From: Ceratodon purpureus | Lineage: Eukaryota; Streptophyta; Bryopsida; Pseudoditrichales; Ditrichaceae | Assembly: GCA_014871385.1 (NCBI GenBank) | Contig: CM026431.1 | Span: 11,809,594 to 11,873,593 of the forward strand | Direction: 5' to 3' | DNA: 64,000 nucleotides | Shown: in pieces, positions 49,913 through 61,650 of the stretch | Layout: each line of letters starts with the position of its first letter | Position numbering within the stretch: position 1 is the stretch's first letter | Notes under the pieces: generated by a model | The model's input: the letters and a program-made list of their open reading frames with translations, nothing else | Database searches by the model: none | What the model was told of the DNA's origin: nothing | Made by a program: the position numbers and the translations under genes

Positions 49913-50627
49913 TGCATAGAATCCATATCTTTTTAATGCATCTCACTTGTGTTGTTACCATTAGGATTCTTTCCCTTTGGAGTAAAGGGAAAAAGACATT
50001 GAATTTGTTCTCTATTTGAATATGATAACATGCATTTTTGCTTCAATATCTAAAATTTGAAATGGATCTTATAGATTTTGTCAATGGATAATAATGAAGG
50101 AGTATACATTATTTAGTACTCTCTTATTTGACAATTCTCATATTGTTTTGTACTATGACAATATATGTTAATATACACTTGAAGAGTATCTTTTAATACA
50201 TGAAGAATAATGTCTATATCTTAAGGTAAACAAATGAATCTATCATGTTCTTTATTTGATGTTCTTTCTAATAACAAGTTTACAAACTTTGGGGAGTGTT
50301 GTTTCAATATTTGCATACATGGCCCAACCTTTGGACCATTTAGATTACAAGGAATTAGTCATGGCCTTTAGATTCACTATGCATTTCATTTTGTAATGAC
50401 ATATAGAAGAGAGCCAAAAACATGTGGCCACATCTTGGTTTAAAATACTTACATGAAAAAATTATCATGAAAAAATTATCCAACTTAGAGGTATAAGGAC
50501 ACAATGAAGCAAATAAGAGGCCTACTTCTATGTCGACTTTGTCATTAGTACACATGATCCATTAGTTCTTGGAACATGAGATTTGGTATACAACTTCGTA
50601 ATTTCAATATAACTTCGTATATAAATT
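49913..50627. other. AT-rich spacer between the two array-bounded genes
   Basis: No coding sequence is supported. The exon with the kinesin P-loop (GQTxSGKT) would be expected here upstream of 50,628; I searched all frames by eye and did not see it. Confidence 0.5.
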
Positions 50628-53577
50628 CTTGGAGACATTGAGCATCGTGGTGATAAATTAGGTGACAATTGGGGCATGGCTCCTCGTCTGTTGGAAAATC
50701 TCTTCTCGAGAATGGTATGCAACCTTTGGATTGTTTCTTTGTGAGGACCTAGGTACTAAGTTATTGGTCAGTATGGTATAAGAAGTGTTGAGGTTGAATG
50801 AGGATGTGGTGCCAGACATTACATGTCGTTTGGGAGAATTTAGGACTAAGACGGTGAGGACCGGACTGTGTAGGCTTTGGAACAATCGAAGCATGAGAAG
50901 CTAAGCTTTCTTATGAAGTTCTCCTTCCTTGAGATCTACAATGAAACAATTAATGATTTGTTGATGGCCACTTCTAAAAACTTGCAGGTAAGTAGTTTCT
51001 TGTAACTTGGCAATTGAAGGTCATTGGTACATAGGCAAAGCCATGTCTTGTGGCATTTTTGAAGTAGGGGTGGCCTTGTATTCGGCCTTGTGTGTTTAAG
51101 TTTTGACTGAGAGGGGCTGTTGGTGGCAACTTATAGATTGGAGTGGATAAGAAAAAAGTAGTGCAAGTGGAGGGCTTGACTGAGGTCCGTGTGATGGGCA
51201 TCCAAGATATGATGCAGCAATTTCGTAAGGTAATAGTCATTGCCTCTTCTTAAATGCTATTGTGTGAAGTTGATGTGGTTGGTTAAAACATCGAGACTTC
51301 TTTTTTGGCCAAAACGGAACAATGCTTACATGGATGCACCATTGGTTGTCAGGGATTGTCCGAAAGAAAGGTGTCAGCCAACTACATGAATGGAGAGTCA
51401 AGCCGCTGACATAGTGTATTTACATGTATCATTGAAAGTACACGGGTTTGCAACTCAATAAAGAGTACTAAGTTAACAAGATTTAATCTTGTTGATCTAG
51501 CGGGGTGCGAAAGGTATGTAGATTTCATCATTCGTACTATTGATCATTATTGGTGGTGTTATGCAGATTGGTCATTACTCATTTGGTGGATGTTGCAAAT
51601 GGCAAATCGTGCCATGTTCCATATCGGGATTCCAAGCTCACTTGGCTTCTTCAAGTAAGTTTACACTTGCAAGTACAGGCCATGGTCATTGCATTTCTAG
51701 GGTATGTAGAGAAATTTGCCATAATTAACATTATAGGCATATATTTGTTGATTTAATGGTGTGCGCACTGTTATATGTAGGACTCTCTTGGTGGAAACTC
51801 GAAGACTACCATGATTGCAACCGTTAGCCCGTCCAAGAGGTTAGTCACATGTAACTTGTTGATTCTTCAATGTCACTATAGCTTTAAGAATTGTTATGGC
51901 CTTGGTTGATGTCTAGTTAAGTATGACGGTACCATTGCAACATTGCATGAAATCGATTTTACATGTTTTTTGTTTTTTTTATTGTGATAGCAACATTAAG
52001 GAAACCTGCAGCACTCTCAAGTTTGCCGAACGTGCGAAATTAATCCGCAACAGGGTAGGTATTTTTCAGTTTTGATTTCCTTGTGGACTAAAGTTGTCCA
52101 CCAAGGCTTTGAGCTGTTACTTACATGTGCAATGTGAGTAGGCCATGGTCAATCAAGACTCGTCCAAGGCCCTGGTCAATCAAAACTTGTGCACGGATGT
52201 GATGGCATGTCGTGATACGATCCGACGATTGGAGGTGCCAAGTTGCTATTCTTTTTGCCTTTTTAGGACTTTTTTGCATATTTGTGTTGGATTCATTTTT
52301 ATTGTGCATGTATATTTAAATTTTGTTTTATTGTGAAATAGGAGGAATTGAATCGACTCCATGATCAACAAAAGGAATTGAATGAACTGCGTGAGCAGTC
52401 ACTAAAGACACAAAGTCTACGCTTTGAGCTTGAGGTGAGTAGAATGAACCACATGTCTAGCTTACATAGTGTGTACTATGTTGGTTCATTTTGCAACCAC
52501 TTTGTTCATGCTATTACTTTTTTGGTATGTAGGCTACGAAAGAGAAATTTGAAGCAGAACAAGCTTTCAATAATGAGTTGCACCATTTACGCCATCGACT
52601 CCGTGAGCAAGGAGAAGAATTGATGCAACTCCGTGGACAATTAGAAGAGAAGGAGAACCTACGCTTTGAGCTTGAGGTGAGTAGAATGCACCACATCTTT
52701 AGCTCACATAGTGTGTACTATGTTGGTTCATTTAGAAACCACTTTATTGATGCTATCTTTTGTATGCAGGCTTTGAAAGAGAAATTTGATGCAGAACAAG
52801 CTTTCAATAATGAGTTGAACCATCTCCGTGCGCAACTCCGTGAGCAAGGGGAGGAATTGATAGGACTCCGTGGACAATTAGAAGAGAGGGAGAATCTACG
52901 CTCTCAGCTTGAGGTGAGTGGAATCTACCACATGTTTAGCTTACATAGTGTGTACTATGTTGGTTCATTATGCACCACTTGGTTAATTGTATTATTATTT
53001 TTGGATGCAGGCCATGGAGGAGGAATTAAAAGTTCAACGGGGTCTTAATTTATCTTTTAGGAAACTTGATAGTGAAGGAGTGATTGAGGTAAACTTTGAG
53101 GAGAATCCACCTAGTATCGAGAAGGTACGGGGAATAGCATCACCAATCGTTTCAGGTACTTTTTCACAATTTCATGATGTGGAGAGGCAACAAAATTTTG
53201 CGGACAGTATCAAGAAGGTACGGAGAATATCATTGCCACTCCTTGAATTACAAGTAGAGGAGGTGGAATCGTTAATGCCCAATGGGGCTGACGGAATTTG
53301 CTACATTTCCAACCATGGTCACACAAATGTGGAAGTAACATCCAAGTTGAAAAGACCACATGTCTCAATTGACGAGGCTCTTCATCCAAGCCGACGAGTC
53401 TATAGAAAGTGGAGTGAAAATGAAATCAGTGCCCTTAACGAGGAATATGATAAGCATGGCCCTTGTTGGTCAGAGATTCTAAAGTCAAGGCCAGAAATTT
53501 TCAAAAATAGGAATAATATTGCTTTGAAGGACAAGTTTCGAAATACTTATGGTGTACGGAAACCTTCTAAGCCATGA
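50628..53577 (+). pseudogene. Kinesin-12-derived gene lacking P-loop, fused to coiled coil and SANT/Myb-like domain
   Basis: Twelve segments: 50628-50714, 50874-50987, 51137-51229, 51353-51513, 51567-51654, 51781-51839, 51991-52054, 52142-52234, 52342-52434, 52533-52676, 52770-52913, 53011-53577. Motor motifs appear in order: WGMAPRLLENLF, FSFLEIYNE, VEGLTEV, NYMNGESSR-stop-HSVFTC, LVDLAGCER, DVANGK, VPYRDSKLTWLLQDSLGGNS, LKFAERAKLIRN. This order and wording match plant phragmoplast kinesin-12 (PAKRP1). The P-loop exon is missing, TGA at 51,407-51,409 replaces the Ser codon of SSRSHS, and about 25 residues after LAGCER (the NINKSL region) are absent, though frames still join. Coiled-coil exons follow, then a 189-codon last exon ending in a SANT/Myb-like segment with KWSENEISALNEEYDKHGP and LKDKFRN. 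It cannot be an active motor; a downstream product is possible. Confidence 0.7.
52342..52913 (+). repeat. Duplicated coiled-coil exons with their introns
   Basis: Exons 52533-52676 and 52770-52913 are both 144 nt and nearly identical in layout (KEKF.AEQAFNNEL, then LREQGEEL, then LRGQLEE.ENLR). The exon at 52342-52434 shares the RFELE ending. The introns also match: GTGAGTRGAATGNACCACAT and the phrase catagtgtgtactatgttgg recur after each exon. These are tandem duplications of exon plus intron. Confidence 0.85.
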
Positions 53578-53795
53578 AAACATGGGCTTTAAAAACTTTT
53601 TGAAAAGGTGCGGCCTCTCATCAAATCCATTTTTAATTGCCACATCATTGTGTAATGTGGTTTCATTTAAATTTGTGGTTGTATATATTTTGCTATGAGT
53701 TCTACGTAGAGTTTTCATGCTTTTGCGTTGCTTGGTTCGGTGGGTTGGCAGGAAGACGAGGATATGGTGCCACGAGAGAGGCGGCTATTGAAAAG

Positions 53796-54716
53796 TACGA
53801 GGGCATTTTTACTACGAGGTCCTTTCCCTAATTTAGGGCATATTAACTACAAGGGCATTTTCACTACGAGGGGATTTTCCATACATGGTCATTTTTAATA
53901 CGAGGTTTTTTTTAATACGAGGTCATATTTAGTACAAGGGCATTTTGCCTACAAGGGCATTTTCACTATTACAAGGTCATTTTAATTAAGAGGTCATATT
54001 TATTAAAAGGGCATTTTCCGTACGAGGGCATTTTCACTACGAAGACATTTTCCTAACAAGGTCATATTTACAACAAGGGCATTGTCACTACATGGGAGTT
54101 TTCACTTCAAGGTCATTTTTCATACAAGGTGATATTTAGTACGAGGGCATTTTGCGTACGAGGGCATTCTCACGACGAGGTAGTGTTTACTACGAGGTCA
54201 TATTTCCTACAAGGGCATTTTCACTACTAGTTCAATTTTATTACAAGGTCATATGCACTACAAAGGCATTTACTCTGCGAGGGCATTTTCACAACGAGGG
54301 CATTTTCACAAGAGGCCATTTCCTCGTCCAGGGCATTTTCACTACGAGGTCAAATCTACTACGAGGTCAAATCTACTACGAGGTCATATTTACTACAAGG
54401 GCATTTTCACTACAAGTTGAATTTTATTACGAGATCATACTTACTACAAGGGCATTTTCACTACAAGTTGAATTTTATTACGAGATCATACTTACTACAA
54501 GGGCATTTTCTTTACGAGGGCATTTTTACTACGAGGTCGTTTTCCATACGAGGGCATATTAACTACAACGGCATTTTCACTACGAGGGGATTTTCCATAC
54601 TAGGTCGTTTTTAATACGAGGTTTTTTTTAACACGAGGTCATATTTAGTACAAGTCGAATTCTATTACGAGATCATACTTACGACAAGGACATTTTAACT
54701 ACGAGGGCATTGTAAC
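53796..54716. repeat. Right array of the 17-bp unit, inverted (CTACGAGGGC orientation)
   Basis: About 54 units reading ACTACGAGGGCATTTTC and variants, the reverse complement of the left array. Higher-order blocks match, including GAGGCCATTTCCTCGTCCAG near 54,311. A 54-bp piece with ACAAGTTGAATTTTATTAC is doubled at about 54,411 and 54,461. Confidence 0.9.
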
Positions 54717-57700
54717 GAAGAATCATCATGTAAATTCTTATACAAAAACGTGTATGGAATTTTTAGAATGATCATTGGCTAACTTTTAAGTGATCTTAAA
54801 AAAAATGCATTATCTAATTTTGTCATTATTGTGGTTTTAGTTTATGGTTTACTGATTTAATATTTAGTCTATCTTATTTTTAATCTAATATGAAAAATCT
54901 TCATCTTTGTAGATAATATTTTAACCATATCTTTCAATCATTATCTCTTATCCTTCTTCTTTTTGATCTGATTTTTTGATAGATTTCAATATATAATTAA
55001 AATTATTATTTTAAATTGTGTATAATATCTATTAATATTTAAAGTAAAATTATGATTTAATAATTTAAATAAGTAAAATATAATTTTAAAATTAAAATAA
55101 TAATTTAAATGAGTATAATAAGTATTATTTTAATTAACATACTATGTATAATTATTATCTTTACCATAATTATTAGTATTTAAAGTATGATCAAGAATAT
55201 CTTATTGAATATTAAATATCAATTCACTTGTGTACAAATAAATATTTTACTCTAAAAGTTGTTTTGATTATCACTATAGGTATTAATAATTAAACAATCA
55301 TGAAATAAAAAAATTTCTTTACACAATCAATTGTACATTGAAGTCCTTCTATTTTATCTTTTAGACTGTTGTACTGTAAAATTTTCACCAATGGTGAAAT
55401 TTGGACTTTTCTCTTGAACAATCATATTTTGTATATGGTCCGTTATTCTAATATGGTGCAAGTTAATAATTCATTTGGTATATTTACATTCACTACAAAC
55501 ATTTACATGCAACTCATTAAACCTGATGAAGCCTTCTACCAGTAAAAAAGAGGCCTAAAGGAGAGGTGGACAAATTAGTTTTAAAAATCATGTCCAAATA
55601 CAATGATGGAGAAATTTGTGGGAACTCGGCACTTAGCAGGATAAATGAGTTCAAGCAGTCAGAGACAATCAAAAGTAGACAATCTGAAGTGAAATTGTTG
55701 AAATACTTGGCTTTTTTGACACTATCACATTTCTGGCTAATTTGGTCACTCTTCTTGTGGTTGCAAAATTGCAAGTTTTTTATATAGAGGATTCTAAGTA
55801 ACTTAATTATTCTTAATCTAAGTTGATGATTATAGGTATTAAATGTTTACTATGACATGTCCTTCACCTCTGTGTTTCTCCCACTCTAAACCTCTCTCTT
55901 TTCACCCACTTTAAAAATAAGGCAAGGCAATTCCAAATAGTAGCCCCTCGTAACTACAAGTTTTGGAATGGTTGCAAGATTTGATGAATTGTTATCACTG
56001 AAGAATGAATTCAGTTTCTAGCATGGAAACAAGGCGTTAGAGATGTTTTGAAATTTGGGTTTATATACAAGTAAATAGTATAACAAAGGTTTGAACATAA
56101 GAAACTTATGCCCCCTTCCCACCAAAAGGTTGGTTGGAGGTTATGATGAAGGTAGGATAGTGGTTTGTATATGATGATTCACACCACAAAAAGGTGGTAC
56201 CTGCCAATATCATATATGACATGGCATCCTACTTGGCGAATGAGTTATCTTGAGAGGTAAAGATGAGGTGGAGTATTGATGAAGTTATGCTCCATAACTT
56301 TGTTGCATGTCAAGAATAGTAACCAAAAGTAGGTAGTGGTAGAGATATGGAGTAGCTTAACTACTCCACTAGTAAGTGACTGTAGAATCTCCATGCATGA
56401 TGTGAACATTCTCATCTATACCACTATTGATACTTGACTGGTGCTTGACTGGTGCGCGGGCTTGATACCTGGGGCGCGGGTGTGTTGGCCTCGGAGCGGT
56501 TTTGAATGTGGTGCATGACATTACAATTTGCGGGATACGCTCAAGTTCTCGGCATCATGATAAACATGAGAAGTAAGTTTGTATCCTGTGATTGGATTTT
56601 TTGATATTGGTGGATGCTCTGTGGATAGTTGAGGGGTGATTTTGATTTTTCCAAGGAAGAGGCGAAACGAGGTTGCAGCAATGCCGACTTGTACGAGCTT
56701 GTCCAGCATTCGGGAAACATTCTACCGTGATTGTAAGTTGTTTGTTTGAAAATGAAAACATGCGGAATGAAATCTATCACCGCGCTGTCCTGCAAATGAA
56801 AATCGACGGAATAAAGTCTACCATAGTGCTATCTAGCCAACCTCTTTCATTCTGAAGCAAATGAAAATTTCGCCCTCCACTCAACCCTAAGAGCGACGAC
56901 ATGAAAAACTATGAGGCGTCGTGAAAACCCTTACGTCTTCTCAACAGCACTGGTTACATTTGGAATCTTGGAATCTACTAATAGCCAGTGCAATGATACG
57001 TCCCTGCAAATACTGATGCAAATACTGATTCCAACTCAGGTCCTTGTTCTTGATCAAGGAGTCGTAAGCAACATCTGAATAGAATCCAAATGAATAGAAT
57101 CAACGCATCTCAAAACCAAAATGATAAAAGATAAAAATAAAAGCTGGACCTGCAACCAATTAACAAAGCCTTCATCAAAAGCTATTCCATCCAAGGCAAG
57201 GCAAGTGATGGTGTCATATAGATCAATTACCACAAAGCAAAACTCGCAACTCCAAAAACTCCTGATGACACACACACCATTTAAACTCCAAAACACACCC
57301 AAGCAGACCCCATGGATAGCATGGTGGTAGGTGAATCTCGTCACCCACATACTACTACCCAAGGAGCCACTGCAACCTCAATGGAAGACTTGGTGGTAGG
57401 TGAATCTTGTCACCCACATACCCATCCCAATCAAGGCAAAAAAAAAACAAACACACGTGATTCAACCAAAGAAATTCATCACTTGAACATAGATGTCTTC
57501 AATTAATGCGCTCAACGAAACCAATAACCAAAAAGTTCCAATAAAAAACAAGCTGGACTTGCAATCAATTAACAAAGCCTTCATCAAAAGCTATTCCATC
57601 CAAGGCAAGGCAAGTGACGGTGTCATACAGATCAATTACCACAATGCAAAACTCCCAACTCCAAAACTCCTGATGACACACACACCATTAAACTCCACCT

Positions 57701-57854
57701 GACGGAAAAGGGTTTGGCAAGTGCTTCAAACCCTACGAAACCAATATTTGAACAAACACTAACAATGCATCAATACCGTTCCACAGTCATAGGTCTAAAA
57801 ATCCTAACAAAACATGGACCACCGTTGCATCGCCATAGGTCCTCAAACCCTATT
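54717..57854. other. AT-rich DNA with two short unexplained frames and a duplication
   Basis: 54,720-55,500 is extremely AT-rich and empty. A plus frame at 55,566-55,787 and one near 56,640-56,725 (with KRGCSNADLYELVQHSGN) look slightly protein-like but lack starts or splice support. The piece at 57,139-57,290 recurs at 57,550-57,700, as noted separately. I see no complete gene. Confidence 0.4.
57139..57700. repeat. ~150-bp direct duplication, about 410 bp apart
   Basis: The phrase aacaaagccttcatcaaaag, ending with gatgacacacacaccatt, is at about 57,161-57,280 and 57,570-57,690 with few differences. A second internal phrase, GGTGGTAGGTGAATCT, is doubled at 57,324 and 57,391. The minus strand of the first copy stays open (FVVIDLYDTITCLALDG), suggesting a duplicated gene fragment; family not recognised. 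Confidence 0.6.
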
Positions 57855-58496
57855 ACTAAAGACACAAAGTCTACGCTTTGAGCTTGAGGTGAGTAGAATG
57901 AACCACATGTCTAGCTTACATAGTGTGTACTATGTTGGTTCATTTTGCAACCACTTTGTTCATGCTATTACTTTTTTGGTATGTAGGCTACGAAAGAGAA
58001 ATTTGAAGCAGAACAAGCTTTCAATAATGAGTTGCACCATTTACGCCATCGACTCCGTGAGCAAGGAGAAGAATTGATGCAACTCCGTGGACAATTAGAA
58101 GAGAAGGAGAACCTACGCTTTGAGCTTGAGGTGAGTAGAATGCACCACATCTTTAGCTCACATAGTGTGTACTATGTTGGTTCATTTAGAAACCACTTTA
58201 TTGATGCTATCTTTTGTATGCAGGCTTTGAAAGAGAAATTTGATGCAGAACAAGCTTTCAATAATGAGTTGAACCATCTCCGTGCGCAACTCCGTGAGCA
58301 AGGGGAGGAATTGATAGGACTCCGTGGACAATTAGAAGAGAGGGAGAATCTACGCTCTCAGCTTGAGGTGAGTGGAATCTACCACATGTTTAGCTTACAT
58401 AGTGTGTACTATGTTGGTTCATTATGCACCACTTGGTTAATTGTATTATTATTTTTGGATGCAGGCCATGGAGGAGGAATTAAAAGTTCAACGGGT
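57855..58496 (+). pseudogene. Truncated second copy of the kinesin-like coiled-coil exons
   Basis: This stretch repeats 52,411-53,040 base for base as far as I can read, including three introns. It starts abruptly inside the exon at ACTAAAGACACAAAG and ends inside the last exon after GTTCAACGG, before the SANT/Myb part. It runs into the third 17-bp array, and there is no start codon or terminal exon. The near identity suggests a recent duplication. Confidence 0.85.
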
Positions 58497-58511
58497 ATAT
58501 TTCAAAAGTAA

Positions 58512-59392
58512 AAATGACCTTGTAATAGTGAAAATGCCCTTGTAGGCAAAATGCCCTTGTACTAAATATGACCTCGTATTAAAAAAAACCTCGTATTAAA
58601 AAGACCATGTATGGAAAATCCCCTCGTAGTGAAAATGCCCTTCTTATTAATATGCCCTCGTTAGGGAAAGGACCTCGTAGTAAAAATGCCCTCGTAGTTA
58701 AAATGCCCTTGTCGTAAGTATGATCTCGTAATAGAATTCGACTTGTACTAAATATGACCTCGTGTTAAAAAAAACCTCGTATTAAAAACGACCTAGTATG
58801 GAAAATCCCCTCGTAGTGAAAATGCCGTTGTAGTTAATATGCCCTCGTATGGAAAACGACCTCGTAGTAAAAATGCCCTCGTAAAGAAAATGCCCTTGTA
58901 GTAAGTATGATCTCGTAATAAAATTCGACTTGTAGTGAAAATGCCCTTGTACTAAATATGACCTCGTATTAAAAACGACCTAGTATGGAAAATCCCCTCG
59001 TAGTGAAAATGCCCTTGTAGTTAATATGCCCTAAATTAGGGAAAGGACCTCGTAGTAAAAATGCCCTCGTAATGAAAATGCCCTTGTAGTAAGTATGATC
59101 TCGTAATAAAATTCAACTTGTAGTGAAAATGCCCTTGTAGTAAATATGACCTCGTAGTAGATTTGACCTCGTAGTGAAAATGCCCTGGACGAGGAAATGG
59201 CCTCTTGTGAAAATGCCCTCGTTGTGAAAATGCCCTCATAGAGTAAATGCCCTTGTAGTGCATATGATCTTGTAATAAAATTGAACTAGTAGTGAAAATG
59301 CCCTTGTAGGAAATATGACCTCGTAGTAAACACTACCTCGTCGTGAGAATGCCCTCGTACGCAAAATGCCCTCGTACTAAATATCACCTTGT
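58512..59392. repeat. Third array of the 17-bp unit (~52 copies), same orientation as the left array
   Basis: The same units and higher-order blocks as at 47,104-48,275, including CTGGACGAGGAAATGGCCTC near 59,185 and the terminal block AAACACTACCTCGTCGTGAG near 59,326. The orientation relative to the coiled-coil exons is opposite to that in the main element, so this copy is rearranged. Confidence 0.9.
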
Positions 59393-61650
59393 ATGAAATA
59401 TACAAAAACTTATACAATTCTGAAATTATTCGTTATCTGAACCTAACTTGTTTATGAGCAAATGTGACTGACAGACTGTAGCAGTTGAATGTGGGAGAAT
59501 GTTGGATAACACAGAGCTGTACCTCCCAAGAGCCACTGGAAACACTGAGTAACAAGCCATTATCATACAGTAAACCACAAACAACGCCCATCAAAAGCAA
59601 CAACAAAATCGCCACATTCAACAGGTTAACCAATCTTGTTTATAATAGCAGCCACACTATTCAAATCAAGAGAAAAAATGAGCTGAAACCACACTTTTTG
59701 AGAGGTCAATAAAATCAAAATTGGCCAATTTTACATGCCTGTTCAAAGTTCAGCTCCACTGTGCTTCAAGGATTTTTAAAAATTTCAAATTCAAAATTAT
59801 TTAGATTTTTAAGTTTCAGATGAATTTCCTTTGATTACATTTTAGGCACAAATAAAATTTAAATTTAAAAGTTTTAATTGTTTTAATAAAAAACGTTGGG
59901 TAGAAATTAGATTCAGGATATTGACGTCGACTGTGTTGGGAGAGCAATTGCACCGGGTTGCAATCCGTGTCCATGTTCGTGTTCGTTTCGCTACCTGCCC
60001 GGAGGGGTATCAAATGGTTATTAGAAATATATTATACTGGTATCTGACAGGTATTGGGCGGGTATAGAGCGAGTATTGGGCAGGTATTGGTCGACGAGGG
60101 GCTTGCTTGGCTGTGGACGATGAATGCATGCATGCTTGCAATTATCGCACATGATCTAACGGACACAGTGCTTCACTTCTGCGATGGGACTGTGAGCCTC
60201 TCCGGAGCTGATTCTAGCTGCCGGACGTTGAGAGACGATCACAAGGTCTGCAGCTGCTGATCTTTGAGGACATATTGCAAGTTACTGAGCTTCATGGTGT
60301 TTCTGAACAAATAGTTGTAGCACATAGTGCGGGTGAAGTCGGAGATTGATCAGTTTTGATCTCCAGTTGTTGGACGAGATTGGAGGGTAATAATTCAATC
60401 ACCACGAGATCACCAGTTGGACGAGATCATGGAGGCGTTGTCCCGGACCCGGCATGGTGACGATGGCAGCAAGCTCGTGTCTCATAGTTCGATGTGGGAA
60501 TTTGAATTGTGGTTGTCCTCTGTTTTGCCATGTCCTCGCATGCCTAAACTTGTAGTTTTTGATCTACTGGGCATGCTTTGATCTCGAACGCTCTCCGAAG
60601 GTGACGAGAAAAGTGGGGTTCATTGATGGGATCTTGTTATGTATGAGGCAATTCTTCATTCTATGTGATGAGATACATGTTATACCGTTTGCTTCGAATT
60701 ATCGCATCGCCATGACATACGCTAACTATCCTGAGGTGTAATTGTTTGTCGGAATAATTTCAAGCACTGGAGATGAGCATGCAAGCTGCTCCGAAGCGAT
60801 TGATGGTTGCCATGGCCACGGCGATAATGGATGGCCTTACGTAATTTACTGTCGCGCTTCTCAGCCAGCATGCGTTGATTGTAGCGCTGGCAGGGTTTTT
60901 CGTTCCTTGACACCACTCGAAGTGAGTTAAATTTGCTCTTTGTGAATTTGCTACTCTTTTGCTGTTACTAGCTCATGGTTCCTTTTTTCGTCTTTAATTT
61001 TCCCCCAAGGGATCTCACAGATTATATTCTATGTTGCAATCTCTGTCCAGCCTTGTGCCCAAGTCACGAATCATGAATCTTCTCTTCCGGCATTTTGTTG
61101 TATACCCAAGTCATGCGAACTTGAATCGTAAACGTGTGGATTGAACATTTTCTAGAAGTCTGATTGCAACCATGTGCACTGCATGTTCTGCCCATGCTTT
61201 GCTCATGAATCCATAAAGTCTTCTTTCCATAGTACTTTCGATTCCAGACGCAACTGATGAAAATCTGCATTGTGCACATTCTCGTACAAAATGTAGCTTG
61301 AATCTCCAGTTTTACGATGACTTTGAGCTCATTGACTGAGGAGAGACATAACTGAAGTTACCCATTTTTGTACAGTTCTTCAGTTGTTGAAATCTCTTGT
61401 TGCTTTCGTGATAAATTTACAAATTTTCTCTTTATCAATACTATTCCATTCTTGTAAGTAAGATCTCTTGTCCGTCTCAAATAGGAACTTAAAATTTATT
61501 GCAGAACAAGTGAGAAGGAAGAATGGAGATTGATCAATTTACACTAAGTTCCATTCTATAAGATTTTCATTTACATCTGTCTATGTAACTAGGGTTCATC
61601 TTCTTCCATATCTTCTCACCAAACTTAATGAGCATCAGTGGGTCGTGTGT
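59393..61650. other. Intergenic DNA and probable 3' region of the oxidoreductase gene
   Basis: A MITE-like copy sits at 59,624. Between 59,930 and 60,930 GC content is higher and short plus frames occur (60,054-60,260 and 60,742-60,930), but I find no motif or consistent splice signals. 61,000-61,650 probably includes the 3' UTR of the minus-strand gene. Confidence 0.4.
59624..59734. mobile_element. Small inverted-repeat element (MITE-like), copy B
   Basis: Related to 4,849-4,959 in inverse orientation: AACCAATCTTGTTTATA, then CCACACTATTCAAAT, then GAGAGGTCAATAAAATC, then AATTGGCCAATTTTA. The first terminal repeat is slightly decayed. No coding capacity. Confidence 0.55.

Larger units (their letters stand above)
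47104..54716. mobile_element. Putative ~7.6-kb element bounded by inverted 17-bp-repeat arrays
   Basis: Two arrays of the same unit face each other and enclose a dioxygenase-like gene and a kinesin-derived gene, both on the plus strand. Long blocks are exact inverted matches, for example around 47,130-47,360 against 54,120-54,340. Arrayed, long inverted ends with captured introns-and-all host gene pieces are known from Foldback and MULE-type elements. I found no transposase and could not fix the outermost bases or a target duplication, so superfamily and true boundaries are open. The partial copy at 57,855-59,392 supports past mobility or at least duplication. Confidence 0.5.

Noticed and set aside
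60054-60930. Possible gene in the GC-richer stretch before the oxidoreductase
   Set aside because: Only short frames, no consistent splice sites and no motif.
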